Positions 6,825 to 14,801 of a DNA stretch of 34,920 nt are shown here, piece by piece; the first letter of the stretch is position 1, and each line of letters opens with the position of its first letter. The stretch lies in IMG/VR virus record IMGVR_UViG_3300033149_005121, positions 1-34,920 of that record. The stretch is one strand, 5' to 3'. The DNA is from a virus. The notes beneath the pieces are model-generated. The model saw nothing but the letters and a program-made list of their open reading frames with translations, was not told the DNA's origin and ran no database searches. The translations under genes and the position numbers were made by a program.

Positions 6825-8300
6825 ATGAATGTAAGCATCATAATCCCGCACTACGAGAAACAGAGGGCCCTAGTGAATAGCTTTGTGAGGTGGATTCCCC
6901 AACTTGAACGTGGGGATGAGATTATAATTGTCGATGACCACAGCCCTAATGGAGTACCAATAGAAGCCAACACCTCAACAAAAATAGTGAAGCCAAAAAA
7001 AATCACTCCCCATATTTACAGGCTAAACACTCTGAGAAACCTCGGTATTTCAAAAGCTGAAAACGATGCAATAATATTGGCTGATCCAGACTGCATCCCA
7101 AATAAAAATCTGGTGAAAAACGCTAGAACCCTATATGATCCAGCAATCCTGTATGGCGGGGTTATCCACTATTTTAACGAGGAGGGGGTGCTACGGAAGG
7201 ATAGGAGGGAGACCTATGAAAATGGCTTTGTGGATTACACAAACATCGATTGCGCTAAAATCTACGGAGGACTGATGTTTTTTTCCAAGAAGCGTGTCTC
7301 TATTGTAGGGTTGTTTGACGAGGCTTATAATGGAAGCTGGGGGTGCGGGGAAAACGATTTCGCCTCTGCTTGTAGAAACTCTGGGATGAGGCTGAAAATC
7401 GAAAGAGGTCTAACCGTATTGCACCAATATCATCCTAAAGTAAAATATGGCGACTACAATAGAAACAGAGAGATTTTCCTGGAAAAAATAATGCTCCATC
7501 GAACACAGTTAGACTTAGTAACAAATTACACTCCAAACATAATGGCTTTAATGGTATCATTATTCAGACCATATTATATAAACAGCAGTGTGATGGCGTT
7601 ATTCAGGCAACCAATACCAGTAAAACTGAGGCTGGTCAATAATGGGGATAACACACAAGAACAAAGAAAAGCCCTGGACCCTTGGAGAGACAGATGGGCA
7701 GTCGAGCTAATAGAATACAAGGAGAGACAGCTGCTTTCAGAAATTCGCAACCATGCAATTTTAGACGCGATGGATATGGGCTACAAATACTTATTGCTTC
7801 TAGACGATGATATGCGTCTTTCCCCCTACGCTTTATCGAGGCTCTACGAGGCGGCAGAGACCCATCCAGAATATGATCTGATTGCTGGGACCATGTATGC
7901 CCATGGTGTTGTGAGGATGCTTGGAGGCGTGGTGATAAATGGAGAGCATCGGCCTTTCCCCAGGCGGCCAGGAGTCCATGAGACAGACTATGTTAGCGCT
8001 GGGATTGTCTTGGTTCGACTAGAGGACCCGATATTTTTCACGGAGGGCTGGGGCATCGGCTGGTGTGATTGGGACTGGTCAAATAAATACGTGGAGGCGG
8101 GGAGACGAGTAGCTTGCTGTGGAGACGCCTTGGGGTATCATCGTATGATACCTAGCAGCGATAAACTCATAAAAATCCAAGATTCTGAGACATATCTATC
8201 CTATAGGCAAAACAAGGCTGAACATAAGGAAATGGCAGACTGGTTTGAATCAAAGTGGGGTTATAGGCCGAAACTAGGTAAAACACTTAAAAACTTATAA
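6825..8300 (+). CDS. Double-domain glycosyltransferase (two GT-A domains)
   Basis: The protein has 491 residues. Domain 1 (1-245) is GT2-like, with VSIIIPHYEK at the start, IIIVDDHS near 33-40, a DPD metal site at 87-89 and GCGENDF near 173-179, followed by LHQYHP. Domain 2 (about 255-480) restarts with LRLVNNG, has LLLLDDDMRLS near residues 324-334 as its own metal site, and GWCDWDWSNKY in the acceptor position. It resembles the single-domain protein just upstream in layout. Two active sites suggest stepwise or alternating sugar addition. The target (virion protein, host surface or modified DNA) is not visible, but DNA methyltransferases lie directly downstream. Confidence 0.75.
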   Translation: MNVSIIIPHYEKQRALVNSFVRWIPQLERGDEIIIVDDHSPNGVPIEANTSTKIVKPKKITPHIYRLNTLRNLGISKAENDAIILADPDCIPNKNLVKNARTLYDPAILYGGVIHYFNEEGVLRKDRRETYENGFVDYTNIDCAKIYGGLMFFSKKRVSIVGLFDEAYNGSWGCGENDFASACRNSGMRLKIERGLTVLHQYHPKVKYGDYNRNREIFLEKIMLHRTQLDLVTNYTPNIMALMVSLFRPYYINSSVMALFRQPIPVKLRLVNNGDNTQEQRKALDPWRDRWAVELIEYKERQLLSEIRNHAILDAMDMGYKYLLLLDDDMRLSPYALSRLYEAAETHPEYDLIAGTMYAHGVVRMLGGVVINGEHRPFPRRPGVHETDYVSAGIVLVRLEDPIFFTEGWGIGWCDWDWSNKYVEAGRRVACCGDALGYHRMIPSSDKLIKIQDSETYLSYRQNKAEHKEMADWFESKWGYRPKLGKTLKNL

Positions 8301-8320
8301 ACCTCAAACATCATTATAAA
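8292..8320 (+). promoter_or_regulatory. Modification-island promoter element, copy 1
   Basis: AACTTATAAACCTCAAACAT and the following ATTATAAA form an element that recurs before the next three genes (9181, 10441, 11909). It contains a TATA box and overlaps the end of the glycosyltransferase gene. The downstream start is TTG 8336 with a GAGGGAAG ribosome site. Confidence 0.55.
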
Positions 8321-8335
8321 AGAAGAGGGAAGCCT

Positions 8336-9142
8336 TTGAAAAAAGCATCTCAAAAAGTTTTAGATTATAGGATTAGATTAGCCAAGCGCCATCCTAATAG
8401 TTGCCTCTCACCCGAGGAAATTATTGCTAAGGCTCTTGAGAGACGAGTTTATGTTGCTTGGAGTGGTGGGAGGTGTAGCACCATGGTGGTTCACCTTGCA
8501 ATACAACAGGACCCAGATATACCAATTGTATTCACAAATACTGGAGTAGAATACCCTGAGACAGTCAAATTTGTTAGAAATCTTGCCAAAGAGTGGAGCC
8601 TGAATTTCACCGAATTAAAACCTGATTTTGTGTTTTGGGATATAGTAAAAGAATATGGATTCCCACAGTTAAGAGGCTCCACTAAGAAAAAAGGGGTGCC
8701 AAGACGCCCTAAATGTTGTGAATTACTTAAAGAAAAGCCGCCTCTCGACTTTATGGAGAAACATGGCTTAGAGGGTGTGATAACAGGAATACGAGTTGAG
8801 GAGTCAAGGCCTAGAGCACTTGCAATATATAAAAAAGGACCATACTATTATGCGAAGCGTGATAGGATGTGGAAGTTTCACCCAATAGCGCTGATATCCT
8901 TAGAGGAATTGATGGATTATCATAGAGCATACAATATACCTATGAATCCACTTTATAAAAAAGGGCTTCCAAGAATAGGTTGTATGCCCTGCACAGGGTT
9001 CATAGGTTGGAGAGAACAATTGAAAGCTACAAATCCAAAGCTATTTATGTGGCTAAATCGAGAGTATCAAAAATGGAAGGGGACCCCAACCTTATGGGAG
9101 TACCAAGACATATATGATATATGCGATGAGAGTCTAAATTAA
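8336..9142 (+). CDS. PAPS reductase-like ATP pyrophosphatase
   Basis: The protein has 268 residues. Residues 38-50 (VYVAWSGGRCSTM) are the PP-loop that binds ATP in PAPS reductase/DndC/N-type pyrophosphatases, although the usual SGGKDS is SGGRCS here. VFTNTGVEYPET follows, as in the family, then KCCELLK (Cys127, Cys128), GIRVEES (151-157) and a CMPC pair (216, 219), which could hold an Fe-S cluster or zinc. Family members activate a substrate with ATP for reduction or sulfur transfer. In a viral island with methyltransferases, a role in base modification or sulfur chemistry is plausible but unproven. It starts at TTG 8336 and is AT-rich compared with its neighbours. Confidence 0.75.
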   Translation: MKKASQKVLDYRIRLAKRHPNSCLSPEEIIAKALERRVYVAWSGGRCSTMVVHLAIQQDPDIPIVFTNTGVEYPETVKFVRNLAKEWSLNFTELKPDFVFWDIVKEYGFPQLRGSTKKKGVPRRPKCCELLKEKPPLDFMEKHGLEGVITGIRVEESRPRALAIYKKGPYYYAKRDRMWKFHPIALISLEELMDYHRAYNIPMNPLYKKGLPRIGCMPCTGFIGWREQLKATNPKLFMWLNREYQKWKGTPTLWEYQDIYDICDESLN

Positions 9143-9180
9143 TAAAGTAAAGAGATAGTGATATTCCTGTAATGCCTTAA

Positions 9181-9208
9181 AACTTTTAAACCTCAAACAG
9201 TATTAAAC
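9181..9208 (+). promoter_or_regulatory. Modification-island promoter element, copy 2
   Basis: AACTTTTAAACCTCAAACAG with ATTAAAC matches the elements at 8292, 10441 and 11909. The element begins 34 bases before ATG 9215, exactly as copy 3 does for the second methyltransferase. Confidence 0.6.
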
Positions 9209-9214
9209 ACCTGG

Positions 9215-10441
9215 ATGAGTGTGTTAGATGACTACGTGAATAGAATCATAACGGGGGACTGCTGTGAGGTAATGAGGCAGCTCCCAGACAACTCTATTGA
9301 TCTTGTTGTTACTTCCCCACCATATTGGGCCCTACGCGATTATGGGGAGGAGACGGCGCGTGTGTGGGGAGGAGAACCAGAGTGTGAGCATGATTTTGAA
9401 CTCAGGAAAGTCCCATCACGGGGCAACAGAGACATAAGCTTTAATGAGCGATGGGGGAATTCACCTGGACAGAGGAAAGTAGAAAAAAAGAATAAAATAG
9501 ACGCGAGTGTTGGATTCTGCTCTAAATGCGGAGCCTGGAAAGGGCAGCTCGGACTAGAACCCCACCCAGAGATGTATATCCAACACTTAACCGAGATATG
9601 CAGGGAGATCAAGAGGATATTGAAACCATCTGGGAGCTTTTGGCTCAACCTCGGAGACACATACTTTGGCGGAGGAGGAACCTATGGAAAACCAAAGGAC
9701 TGGAAAGACCTCCACACTAACCAAAACTACCCAGATGGCTCATTCTTCAAGAATAGGAACAAGCTCCGCTCGAATTGGCTTCAGCCCAAGCAGCTTCTCG
9801 GAATCCCTTGGAGGGTTGCTATAGCTCTTCAAGAGGATGGATGGATTCTACGGAACTGCTTAGTGTGGTACAAACCGAATCACCTACCAGAATCAGTTAA
9901 AGACAGGCTTACGAAGAGCTACGAGTTTTTCTTCTTCTTCGTGAAGAAGCGTAAATACTTCTTCGACCTTGATGCAATAAGGGTTCCTTATAAACAAAGC
10001 ACATTAAAGAGGGAGAGATATGGATATAAGACTGCTATGCGTGGGAGGTATATGGGCCCATGGGAGAAGCGTGATAGAGTCAAGGATCAAGAGTTTTTAA
10101 ACCCACTAGGAAAAAACCCTGGAGACGTTTGGGCGATACCAGTCCAGCCATTCCACGATGCACACTTTGCAGTTTTTCCTCCTCAGCTAATTGAACCAAT
10201 AATTAAAGCAGGTTGCCCAGTTGGAGGTATTGTCCTTGACCCCTTTGCTGGGACTGGGACCACGCTTAGAGTGGCTCGGGGCCTTGGAAGGCATTTTATT
10301 GGTATTGAGTTGAACCCCAAATATGTTAAAATGGCCCACGCAAGGGTGAAAGCCTCTAAATACGTTAATAGGCCAGACGGTGTTGCTTCTCTCACTGAGA
10401 TATTGAATGGGGAGGGTGCGGAATCTTCCAAGAAACCCTAA
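9215..10441 (+). CDS. DNA methyltransferase, beta class (SPPY type)
   Basis: The protein has 408 residues. Motif IV (TSPPYW, residues 33-38) precedes motif I (VLDPFAGTGTT, near 339-349), the order of beta-class amino methyltransferases. SPPY is most frequent in N4-cytosine enzymes, DPPY in N6-adenine enzymes. The middle (40-330) is the target-recognition region; it contains C-x-x-C-rich EHDFEL and CSKCGAW elements that may bind zinc. The enzyme would transfer methyl from S-adenosylmethionine to DNA. No restriction partner is adjacent, so it is probably protective. Its first ~95 and last ~40 nucleotides are nearly identical to the next gene. Confidence 0.88.
   Translation: MSVLDDYVNRIITGDCCEVMRQLPDNSIDLVVTSPPYWALRDYGEETARVWGGEPECEHDFELRKVPSRGNRDISFNERWGNSPGQRKVEKKNKIDASVGFCSKCGAWKGQLGLEPHPEMYIQHLTEICREIKRILKPSGSFWLNLGDTYFGGGGTYGKPKDWKDLHTNQNYPDGSFFKNRNKLRSNWLQPKQLLGIPWRVAIALQEDGWILRNCLVWYKPNHLPESVKDRLTKSYEFFFFFVKKRKYFFDLDAIRVPYKQSTLKRERYGYKTAMRGRYMGPWEKRDRVKDQEFLNPLGKNPGDVWAIPVQPFHDAHFAVFPPQLIEPIIKAGCPVGGIVLDPFAGTGTTLRVARGLGRHFIGIELNPKYVKMAHARVKASKYVNRPDGVASLTEILNGEGAESSKKP
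9242..9300 (+). repeat. 59-bp identical block, copy in methyltransferase 1
   Basis: This stretch is identical base for base to 10502-10560 in the second methyltransferase, and similarity extends back to both start codons. It encodes IITGDCCEVMRQLPDNSID. Identity at third codon positions shows recent duplication or gene conversion. Confidence 0.9.
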
Positions 10442-10470
10442 ATTTTTTAAACCTTAAATGATATTAAATT
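10441..10470 (+). promoter_or_regulatory. Modification-island promoter element, copy 3
   Basis: AATTTTTTAAACCTTAAATG with ATATTAAATT aligns with copies at 8292, 9181 and 11909. It begins at the stop codon of the first methyltransferase and 34 bases before ATG 10475. Confidence 0.55.
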
Positions 10471-10474
10471 CCTA

Positions 10475-11908
10475 ATGGGCGTGTTAGACGACTACGTGAA
10501 CAGAATCATAACGGGGGACTGCTGTGAGGTAATGAGGCAGCTCCCAGACAACTCTATTGACCTTGTTGTAACAGACCCGCCTTATGGTATTGGCTTTATG
10601 GGGAAGGACTGGGATAAAGCCCTGCCTCCAAGGGATGCATTCGAGGAAATGTTACGAGTGTTGAAACCTGGGGCCTTGGCCTTCATAATGAGTAGCCCTC
10701 GGCAGGATGTGCTCTGGAGGATGCTGGCCATGCTTGAAGAGGTGGGCTTTGAACTCAAACAGAGCTTTATTTCCTGGATATATAAGACTGGGTTCCCGAA
10801 AGCCTACGACATAAGCAAAGGGATTGATAGAAGGCTTGGTGCAGAACGAAAGAAGGTGAAAGCAAAGGTAAGATCACACACAAAATATCATTCGAGGGCT
10901 GGGAATACGCGCCCTTGGTTTAAACTAGCTGAAGAGGGTAGATGGATGGTGGACAGCGATGAACCTGTGTCTGAGGAGGCCAAGCGGTGGAATGGTTGGA
11001 AGTCAATCGCTGGTTTGAAGCCTGCCCTCGAATGTATTTTGATGGTGTATAAGCCTCTCAGCGAAAAAACAATAGTTGATAATGTGTTAAAGTGGGGAAC
11101 GGGGGCGATAAACGTGGATATATGTCGAATACCAACAAAAGAAGATTTAGGACGACCAATAAGCAAACGAGAGGAAGCCTCTTCAGTTGTAGCATATAAT
11201 TGGAGCAAATACCCCAATCCCTTAAGAGGACAATTTATTGATAATTCAAAGGGAAAAGGACGTTTTCCAGCTAACCTTCTCGTATCCGATAGGGCACTTG
11301 ACACTGGGAAAATAACTAAATCAAAAATAAGAAAACCATCGAAAACAGAGCTTGAAAACGATGGTTATAAAAAAATGAGTGTCTATGGCAAATATTATGA
11401 GATTAGATCAACTCGCGGTGTGGAGGATATAGGTGACCAAAGTCGATTTTTTGACCTTGATGCTTGGGCTAAACACCATGGGTTCCTAGACGTACCTAAA
11501 CCATCTAAACGAGAACGAGACATGGGGTTAAACAGATTCCCTATTAGAAAAGTGGAGGCTCTTAGAGGCAATTTTGATGGTTCGATAAACAAAAGAACTA
11601 AGGGGCAGCCCAGCTATGCGAGGAACACTCACCCCACGGTTAAGCCTGTAAAACTGATGGCCTATCTAATAGAGCTTGGATGTCCTCCTAGTGGGGTTGT
11701 CCTTGACCCTTTTGTTGGGAGTGGGACCACTTGCATAGCCGCCAAGCAGCTACGCCGTAAATGGATAGGTATTGAGTTGAACCCTGAGTATGCTGAGATG
11801 GCCCGCGCGAGGGTGGAAGCTGCGAAATATGTTAAGAGGCCAAATCGTGTTATCCCCCTCACTGAAATATTGAATGGGGAGGATGCGGAATCTTCCAAGA
11901 AACCCTAA
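10475..11908 (+). CDS. DNA methyltransferase, beta class (DPPY type)
   Basis: The protein has 477 residues. Motif IV is TDPPYG (33-38) and motif I is VLDPFVGSGTT (near 408), again in beta-class order; DPPY points to N6-adenine or N4-cytosine as target. The middle contains RFPANLLVSDRA and a HPTVKP-LMAYL element just before motif I, as in many phage solitary methylases. The central region shares little with the neighbour, whereas both ends are nearly identical. That suggests the pair arose by tandem duplication followed by replacement of the recognition region, or by gene conversion of the ends. It probably modifies a different sequence from methyltransferase 1. Confidence 0.88.
   Translation: MGVLDDYVNRIITGDCCEVMRQLPDNSIDLVVTDPPYGIGFMGKDWDKALPPRDAFEEMLRVLKPGALAFIMSSPRQDVLWRMLAMLEEVGFELKQSFISWIYKTGFPKAYDISKGIDRRLGAERKKVKAKVRSHTKYHSRAGNTRPWFKLAEEGRWMVDSDEPVSEEAKRWNGWKSIAGLKPALECILMVYKPLSEKTIVDNVLKWGTGAINVDICRIPTKEDLGRPISKREEASSVVAYNWSKYPNPLRGQFIDNSKGKGRFPANLLVSDRALDTGKITKSKIRKPSKTELENDGYKKMSVYGKYYEIRSTRGVEDIGDQSRFFDLDAWAKHHGFLDVPKPSKRERDMGLNRFPIRKVEALRGNFDGSINKRTKGQPSYARNTHPTVKPVKLMAYLIELGCPPSGVVLDPFVGSGTTCIAAKQLRRKWIGIELNPEYAEMARARVEAAKYVKRPNRVIPLTEILNGEDAESSKKP
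10502..10560 (+). repeat. 59-bp identical block, copy in methyltransferase 2
   Basis: This is the partner of 9242-9300. The two copies could recombine to delete one gene and leave a chimera. Confidence 0.9.
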
Positions 11909-11937
11909 AACCTATAAATCTTAAATATAACTAAATG
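11909..11937 (+). promoter_or_regulatory. Modification-island promoter element, copy 4
   Basis: AACCTATAAATCTTAAATAT with AACTAAAT is the most divergent copy of the repeated element. It follows the second methyltransferase stop and precedes ATG 11962, which has its own GAGAGG ribosome site, so a short leader is expected here. Confidence 0.45.
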
Positions 11938-11961
11938 GATATAAAAACGAGAGGATGCTAA

Positions 11962-12318
11962 ATGAAAAAGGCCATTAAAAAGCGATTCCAGGAGATGATC
12001 CTTGAAATAGTTGATCGTTGGCTCCCATCCTATTCTAGCCCTTATTACTCAGATACCACTTTTATTGCACGAGAATTAGCACGGCAGCATAGAAAGGAAT
12101 TAATTGAGATGGGCCTCCTCCCTCCCAACAGAGAGGAAACCCACTATCACCATCCCGATGTAGAAGATGGTTGGTATATTCAGAGCGCGGTTCTAAGACA
12201 ACTCAACAACCTCCACAAAGAGGGGAAAATCAAAAAGAAACTAGATTATGGGGGCAGGGGAAAGGGGCGGAACTTTACTTATATTCGATGGGGGCCAATA
12301 ATCAACTCAAAGGAATGA
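11962..12318 (+). CDS. Small helix-rich, possibly DNA-binding protein
   Basis: The protein has 118 residues, predominantly helical. A basic start (KKAIKKRFQEM) is followed by FIARELARQHRKELIEMG, a YHHPD segment and SAVLRQLNNLHKEGKIKKK, which has the form of a winged-helix recognition helix followed by a wing (YGGRGKGRNFTYIRW). A local regulator of the modification island is a reasonable guess. No family is recognised. It is the last gene to carry the island promoter element, which ties it to the methyltransferases. Confidence 0.6.
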   Translation: MKKAIKKRFQEMILEIVDRWLPSYSSPYYSDTTFIARELARQHRKELIEMGLLPPNREETHYHHPDVEDGWYIQSAVLRQLNNLHKEGKIKKKLDYGGRGKGRNFTYIRWGPIINSKE

Positions 12319-12340
12319 GTTAAACCAAAACAATCCTAAA

Positions 12341-12348
12341 ATTTATAT
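12341..12348 (+). promoter_or_regulatory. TATA box before 12379 gene
   Basis: TTTATATA lies 31-38 bases before ATG 12379; a second AT-rich tract (ATTTAAAA, 12361-12368) lies nearer. It probably starts the 12379-12940 pair. Confidence 0.5.
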
Positions 12349-12378
12349 ACCTTTGTGGGGATTTAAAACCTGGTTAGA

Positions 12379-12714
12379 ATGGAGTTAAACTTCGAGAGAC
12401 GCCAATACGACACAACTAAAAACGTCTTATGGCTGTGCAGGAACCATCCATCAGCCAAAACAAGCTACAAAGCCCTCCTATTCCTCTATTGGGAGTGGAT
12501 AGACGGTTTGATGCAAAGAGACCCCTCCACTCAAATATGCTTCATACATGAAAAAGACATCCTGAAACTAACCCCGCCTGAGAGCATCACAAGGGCTTTC
12601 AGGAAACTTGTTGAGGAGGGGAGGATCGAGCTAACCGAGGAGGAGAGGGCTAGACGGGGGGCCCTGGAAGCCGAGTATCGGGGCTACTATGGAGGCAGAC
12701 AACATGAGTTTTAA
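12379..12714 (+). CDS. Winged-helix-like phage protein
   Basis: The protein has 111 residues. SYKALLFLYWEWIDG forms a helix, then LTPPESITRAFRKLVEEGRIEL is a helix-turn-helix with a recognition helix, and the end (EERARRGALEAEYRGYYGG) is a charged helix. This layout recurs in small phage proteins that bind DNA as a winged helix and are often regulators. The exact role is unknown. The next gene's ATG at 12704 lies within its last codons and its ribosome site (GGAGGC, 12691) is inside this gene, so the two are translationally linked. Confidence 0.65.
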   Translation: MELNFERRQYDTTKNVLWLCRNHPSAKTSYKALLFLYWEWIDGLMQRDPSTQICFIHEKDILKLTPPESITRAFRKLVEEGRIELTEEERARRGALEAEYRGYYGGRQHEF

Positions 12715-12940
12715 CGCTGTTTGTATGTGGTGTGATAATTACGACCCCAAGGAGAAGTGGTGTTACACCAAATCTGGGACCATCTTACACCCATTTAGAC
12801 CCAAGCGATGCCCCTACTTTAAAGGCATACCCTTGAGCCAAGATGATATTAACTATGCGCTCAAAAAGCATGAGGAGTTAAGACGGGTGGACCTCACACT
12901 CTACGAGGAATTTAAAAAGAAAACAAAACGCTTTAAATAA
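12704..12940 (+). CDS. Small cysteine-rich (zinc-site-like) protein
   Basis: The protein has 78 residues from ATG 12704. Four cysteines are spaced C-x-x-C, then C, then CP (VCMWCDNYDPKEKWC, and RCPYF), consistent with a single zinc or Fe-S site; the C-terminal half is a charged helix. The CPY/CP ending recalls the Cys miniproteins at 26185-26666, although the spacing differs. An in-frame ATG at 12689 would add five residues, but 12704 has the correctly spaced GGAGGC. Confidence 0.6.
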   Translation: MSFNAVCMWCDNYDPKEKWCYTKSGTILHPFRPKRCPYFKGIPLSQDDINYALKKHEELRRVDLTLYEEFKKKTKRFK

Positions 12941-12961
12941 CCTTCTAACCTATTTTTGATC

Positions 12962-13306
12962 ATGAGTTATTGCTCAGTGGACCAAGTTAGGGCCATAGTG
13001 GACACTGATATGGTGGACTCTGATATTTCAGAGATTATTGATGAGGTAAGCGCCGAGATGGACCTGGTGCTCCCCACCAGCTCCCTCTCCTCAACAATAC
13101 TCCAAGCAATTTGTAGGCGCAAGGCAGCCCTCGATGTATTCCTCAAAGACCCGAACGCTTCAAGCGCTGGGGAATACAGAGAGGACCGAGGACAAGCCAT
13201 AGAAAATCTGAGGCGGAGAATCCGTGAGCTAGAGCTTGCAGCTGATGGCGGCCTCACTTTTGTGGTTGCATACGAGAATCTGACGGATGAGCTTGAGACC
13301 AGTTAG
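12962..13306 (+). CDS. Head-tail connector (HK97 gp6-like adaptor)
   Basis: The protein has 114 residues from ATG 12962. It is helical: SVDQVRAIVDTDMVDSDISEIIDEVSAEMD, then a conserved-looking ILQAICRRKAALDVFLKDP and a long final helix (QAIENLRRRIRELELAAD). This is the pattern of phage gp6-like adaptors that form a ring under the portal. Its place at the start of the neck genes agrees. CTTTAAATAA at about 12930-12939 lies 23-32 bases before ATG, so the transcript is probably leaderless; TTG 12956 is less likely. Confidence 0.65.
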   Translation: MSYCSVDQVRAIVDTDMVDSDISEIIDEVSAEMDLVLPTSSLSSTILQAICRRKAALDVFLKDPNASSAGEYREDRGQAIENLRRRIRELELAADGGLTFVVAYENLTDELETS

Positions 13307-13344
13307 ACAAAACATAAAAAGCCATGCTCTGATTTAAATACAGT

Positions 13345-14412
13345 ATGTCCTTTAGCAAACCATACCCTCCTGATCCAATAACGTATCAAGAATATGATGC
13401 GATTGTGGATGCCCTGGAAACTAGGGGTGGTGGAGGGTTTTCTGGGTATTGGAAGGATCGAACACAGATCATCAATAGCCGTGGGAATCTCTGGGACTTT
13501 GAACCTGGGAATGTCCAGAAGGCCATAGACGACTTGTTAGACAACTCTGAGGGAGGGGCTGTTTGGCTTCCCAAGGGCAAGGTGGTGGAAACTGATCAGT
13601 GGTTGATCGACACAGCATATCCAATCCACATCTTTGGGGCGGGAATGTGTTGGCATGGCCTTGATCGAGGCACCATGATCGAGTTTCAACTAGCTAATGG
13701 CAAGAACTGCATCGAGTTTTACGAGTCTGGGCAGACAGGACACTATGGCGGCCTCTACGACTTCACCATCTACCCGACATCTGGGGATCAAGATGTAATC
13801 TACATTAACTCTTGGAGCGATTTCCATATTGAACGCATATACATAAACCAGGCCAAGAAACACGGGATAAACATCGAGAGTGAGAGTGATGCTTGGAATA
13901 TCTGGGTCAAGGACTGCTTGATCGAGAACTGTGTGAACGATGGCATCAGGCTTGACGGGGGCTTGGGTGCTGGAGTGGTCTTAAAGAGCTATTTCCTCAA
14001 TAACTATTTCTACTCGAACAACATCGATGTGGAGGCGGGGAACCTTGGCGGGGATGATGGCCAGGTAAGGCTTTGTCAATTCCACAACAACCAGCACTTC
14101 AACACAGACACCATAGGTATGAAGCTCTACAAGAAGGTTGAGAGTTTCCTGATCATGGGGGCCATATTCTACGCTTGTGGGGGAGACGCCATAGATATAA
14201 GCGATGATGGGCCAGCCAACAAGTGCACAAGGATAAACATCGGTCCAGTGATCATCGATGGGAACGGGGCAACTCCAAACGGAATAGACATCCAGGGGAA
14301 CACGGACCGAGTGGTTATCGACAACTTCCAGATATTCGACTTCACTAATGCAGCCATAAACCAAGGCGGAAGCGTAACAAACATAAAAATAGGGGATGGG
14401 CATCAGGCTTGA
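13345..14412 (+). CDS. Right-handed beta-helix (pectate lyase-like) spike protein
   Basis: The protein has 355 residues. Residues ~55-90 (NVQKAIDDLLDN, then GGAVWLPKGKVVE) are the usual opening of phage beta-helix spikes. From there to the end come short repeated strands with Asn/Asp turns: GLYDFTIYP, DFHIERIYINQ, NIWVKDCLIENC, DGIRLDGG, RVVIDNFQIFDF. The fold supports tail spikes that bind or cut polysaccharides. No catalytic site is identifiable. It is unusual for a spike to interrupt the neck genes; it may decorate the collar instead of the tail tip. Its end overlaps the next start (TTGA). Confidence 0.75.
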   Translation: MSFSKPYPPDPITYQEYDAIVDALETRGGGGFSGYWKDRTQIINSRGNLWDFEPGNVQKAIDDLLDNSEGGAVWLPKGKVVETDQWLIDTAYPIHIFGAGMCWHGLDRGTMIEFQLANGKNCIEFYESGQTGHYGGLYDFTIYPTSGDQDVIYINSWSDFHIERIYINQAKKHGINIESESDAWNIWVKDCLIENCVNDGIRLDGGLGAGVVLKSYFLNNYFYSNNIDVEAGNLGGDDGQVRLCQFHNNQHFNTDTIGMKLYKKVESFLIMGAIFYACGGDAIDISDDGPANKCTRINIGPVIIDGNGATPNGIDIQGNTDRVVIDNFQIFDFTNAAINQGGSVTNIKIGDGHQA

Positions 14413-14801
14413 GCTATAATCCTTGTCACTTTGGAGAGGGGTTTGAACTAGCCAACCCCTCTGCAACCATGTGGAGGTTTAAAAGCCTCCTCGACCGACA
14501 AGGACTAGACGCAACCCTGATCAAGAGAACGGTCTCAACCTACGACAACTATGGGCAGCCAGAGACCTGGACTGAATCCGAGGAGGACATTAAACTCTTT
14601 GAACACAACAAGGGCTTTAATGTCCCCACTGAGGCAGGCGACTTGATGGATACGACTACGAGGTTTTTAACCAGTATATGCTACATAGTAAGCCTGGATG
14701 ATTTACTTCTTTTAAACGGTGTTTACTATGATATTCAGGCCGTATTGGACCGTAGGGCCTACCTTGAGTTGTGGTGCAAGAGGCGAGTAAATAATGGATG
14801 A
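14409..14801 (+). CDS. Head closure/adaptor protein (putative)
   Basis: The protein has 130 residues if TTG 14409 is used; ATG 14469 would give 110. The body is beta-rich: SLLDRQGLDATLIKRTVSTYD, then a Leu-rich SLDDLLLLNGVYYDIQAVLDRR followed by the edge strand YLELWCKRR. This strand order matches small head-closure proteins that cap the adaptor ring. No strong signature is present; the call rests on gene order between connector and tail completion genes. The gene overlaps both neighbours by a few bases. Confidence 0.55.
   Translation: MSYNPCHFGEGFELANPSATMWRFKSLLDRQGLDATLIKRTVSTYDNYGQPETWTESEEDIKLFEHNKGFNVPTEAGDLMDTTTRFLTSICYIVSLDDLLLLNGVYYDIQAVLDRRAYLELWCKRRVNNG

Noticed and set aside
10475-11908. 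Restriction-modification system
   Set aside because: Two methyltransferases are present but no adjacent restriction nuclease; the HNH gene is 16 kb away and differently organised, so solitary protective methylation is more likely.
13981-14466. 161-aa minus-strand ORF opposite the beta-helix gene
   Set aside because: Opposite a gene with strong beta-helix pattern; no promoter or ribosome site.
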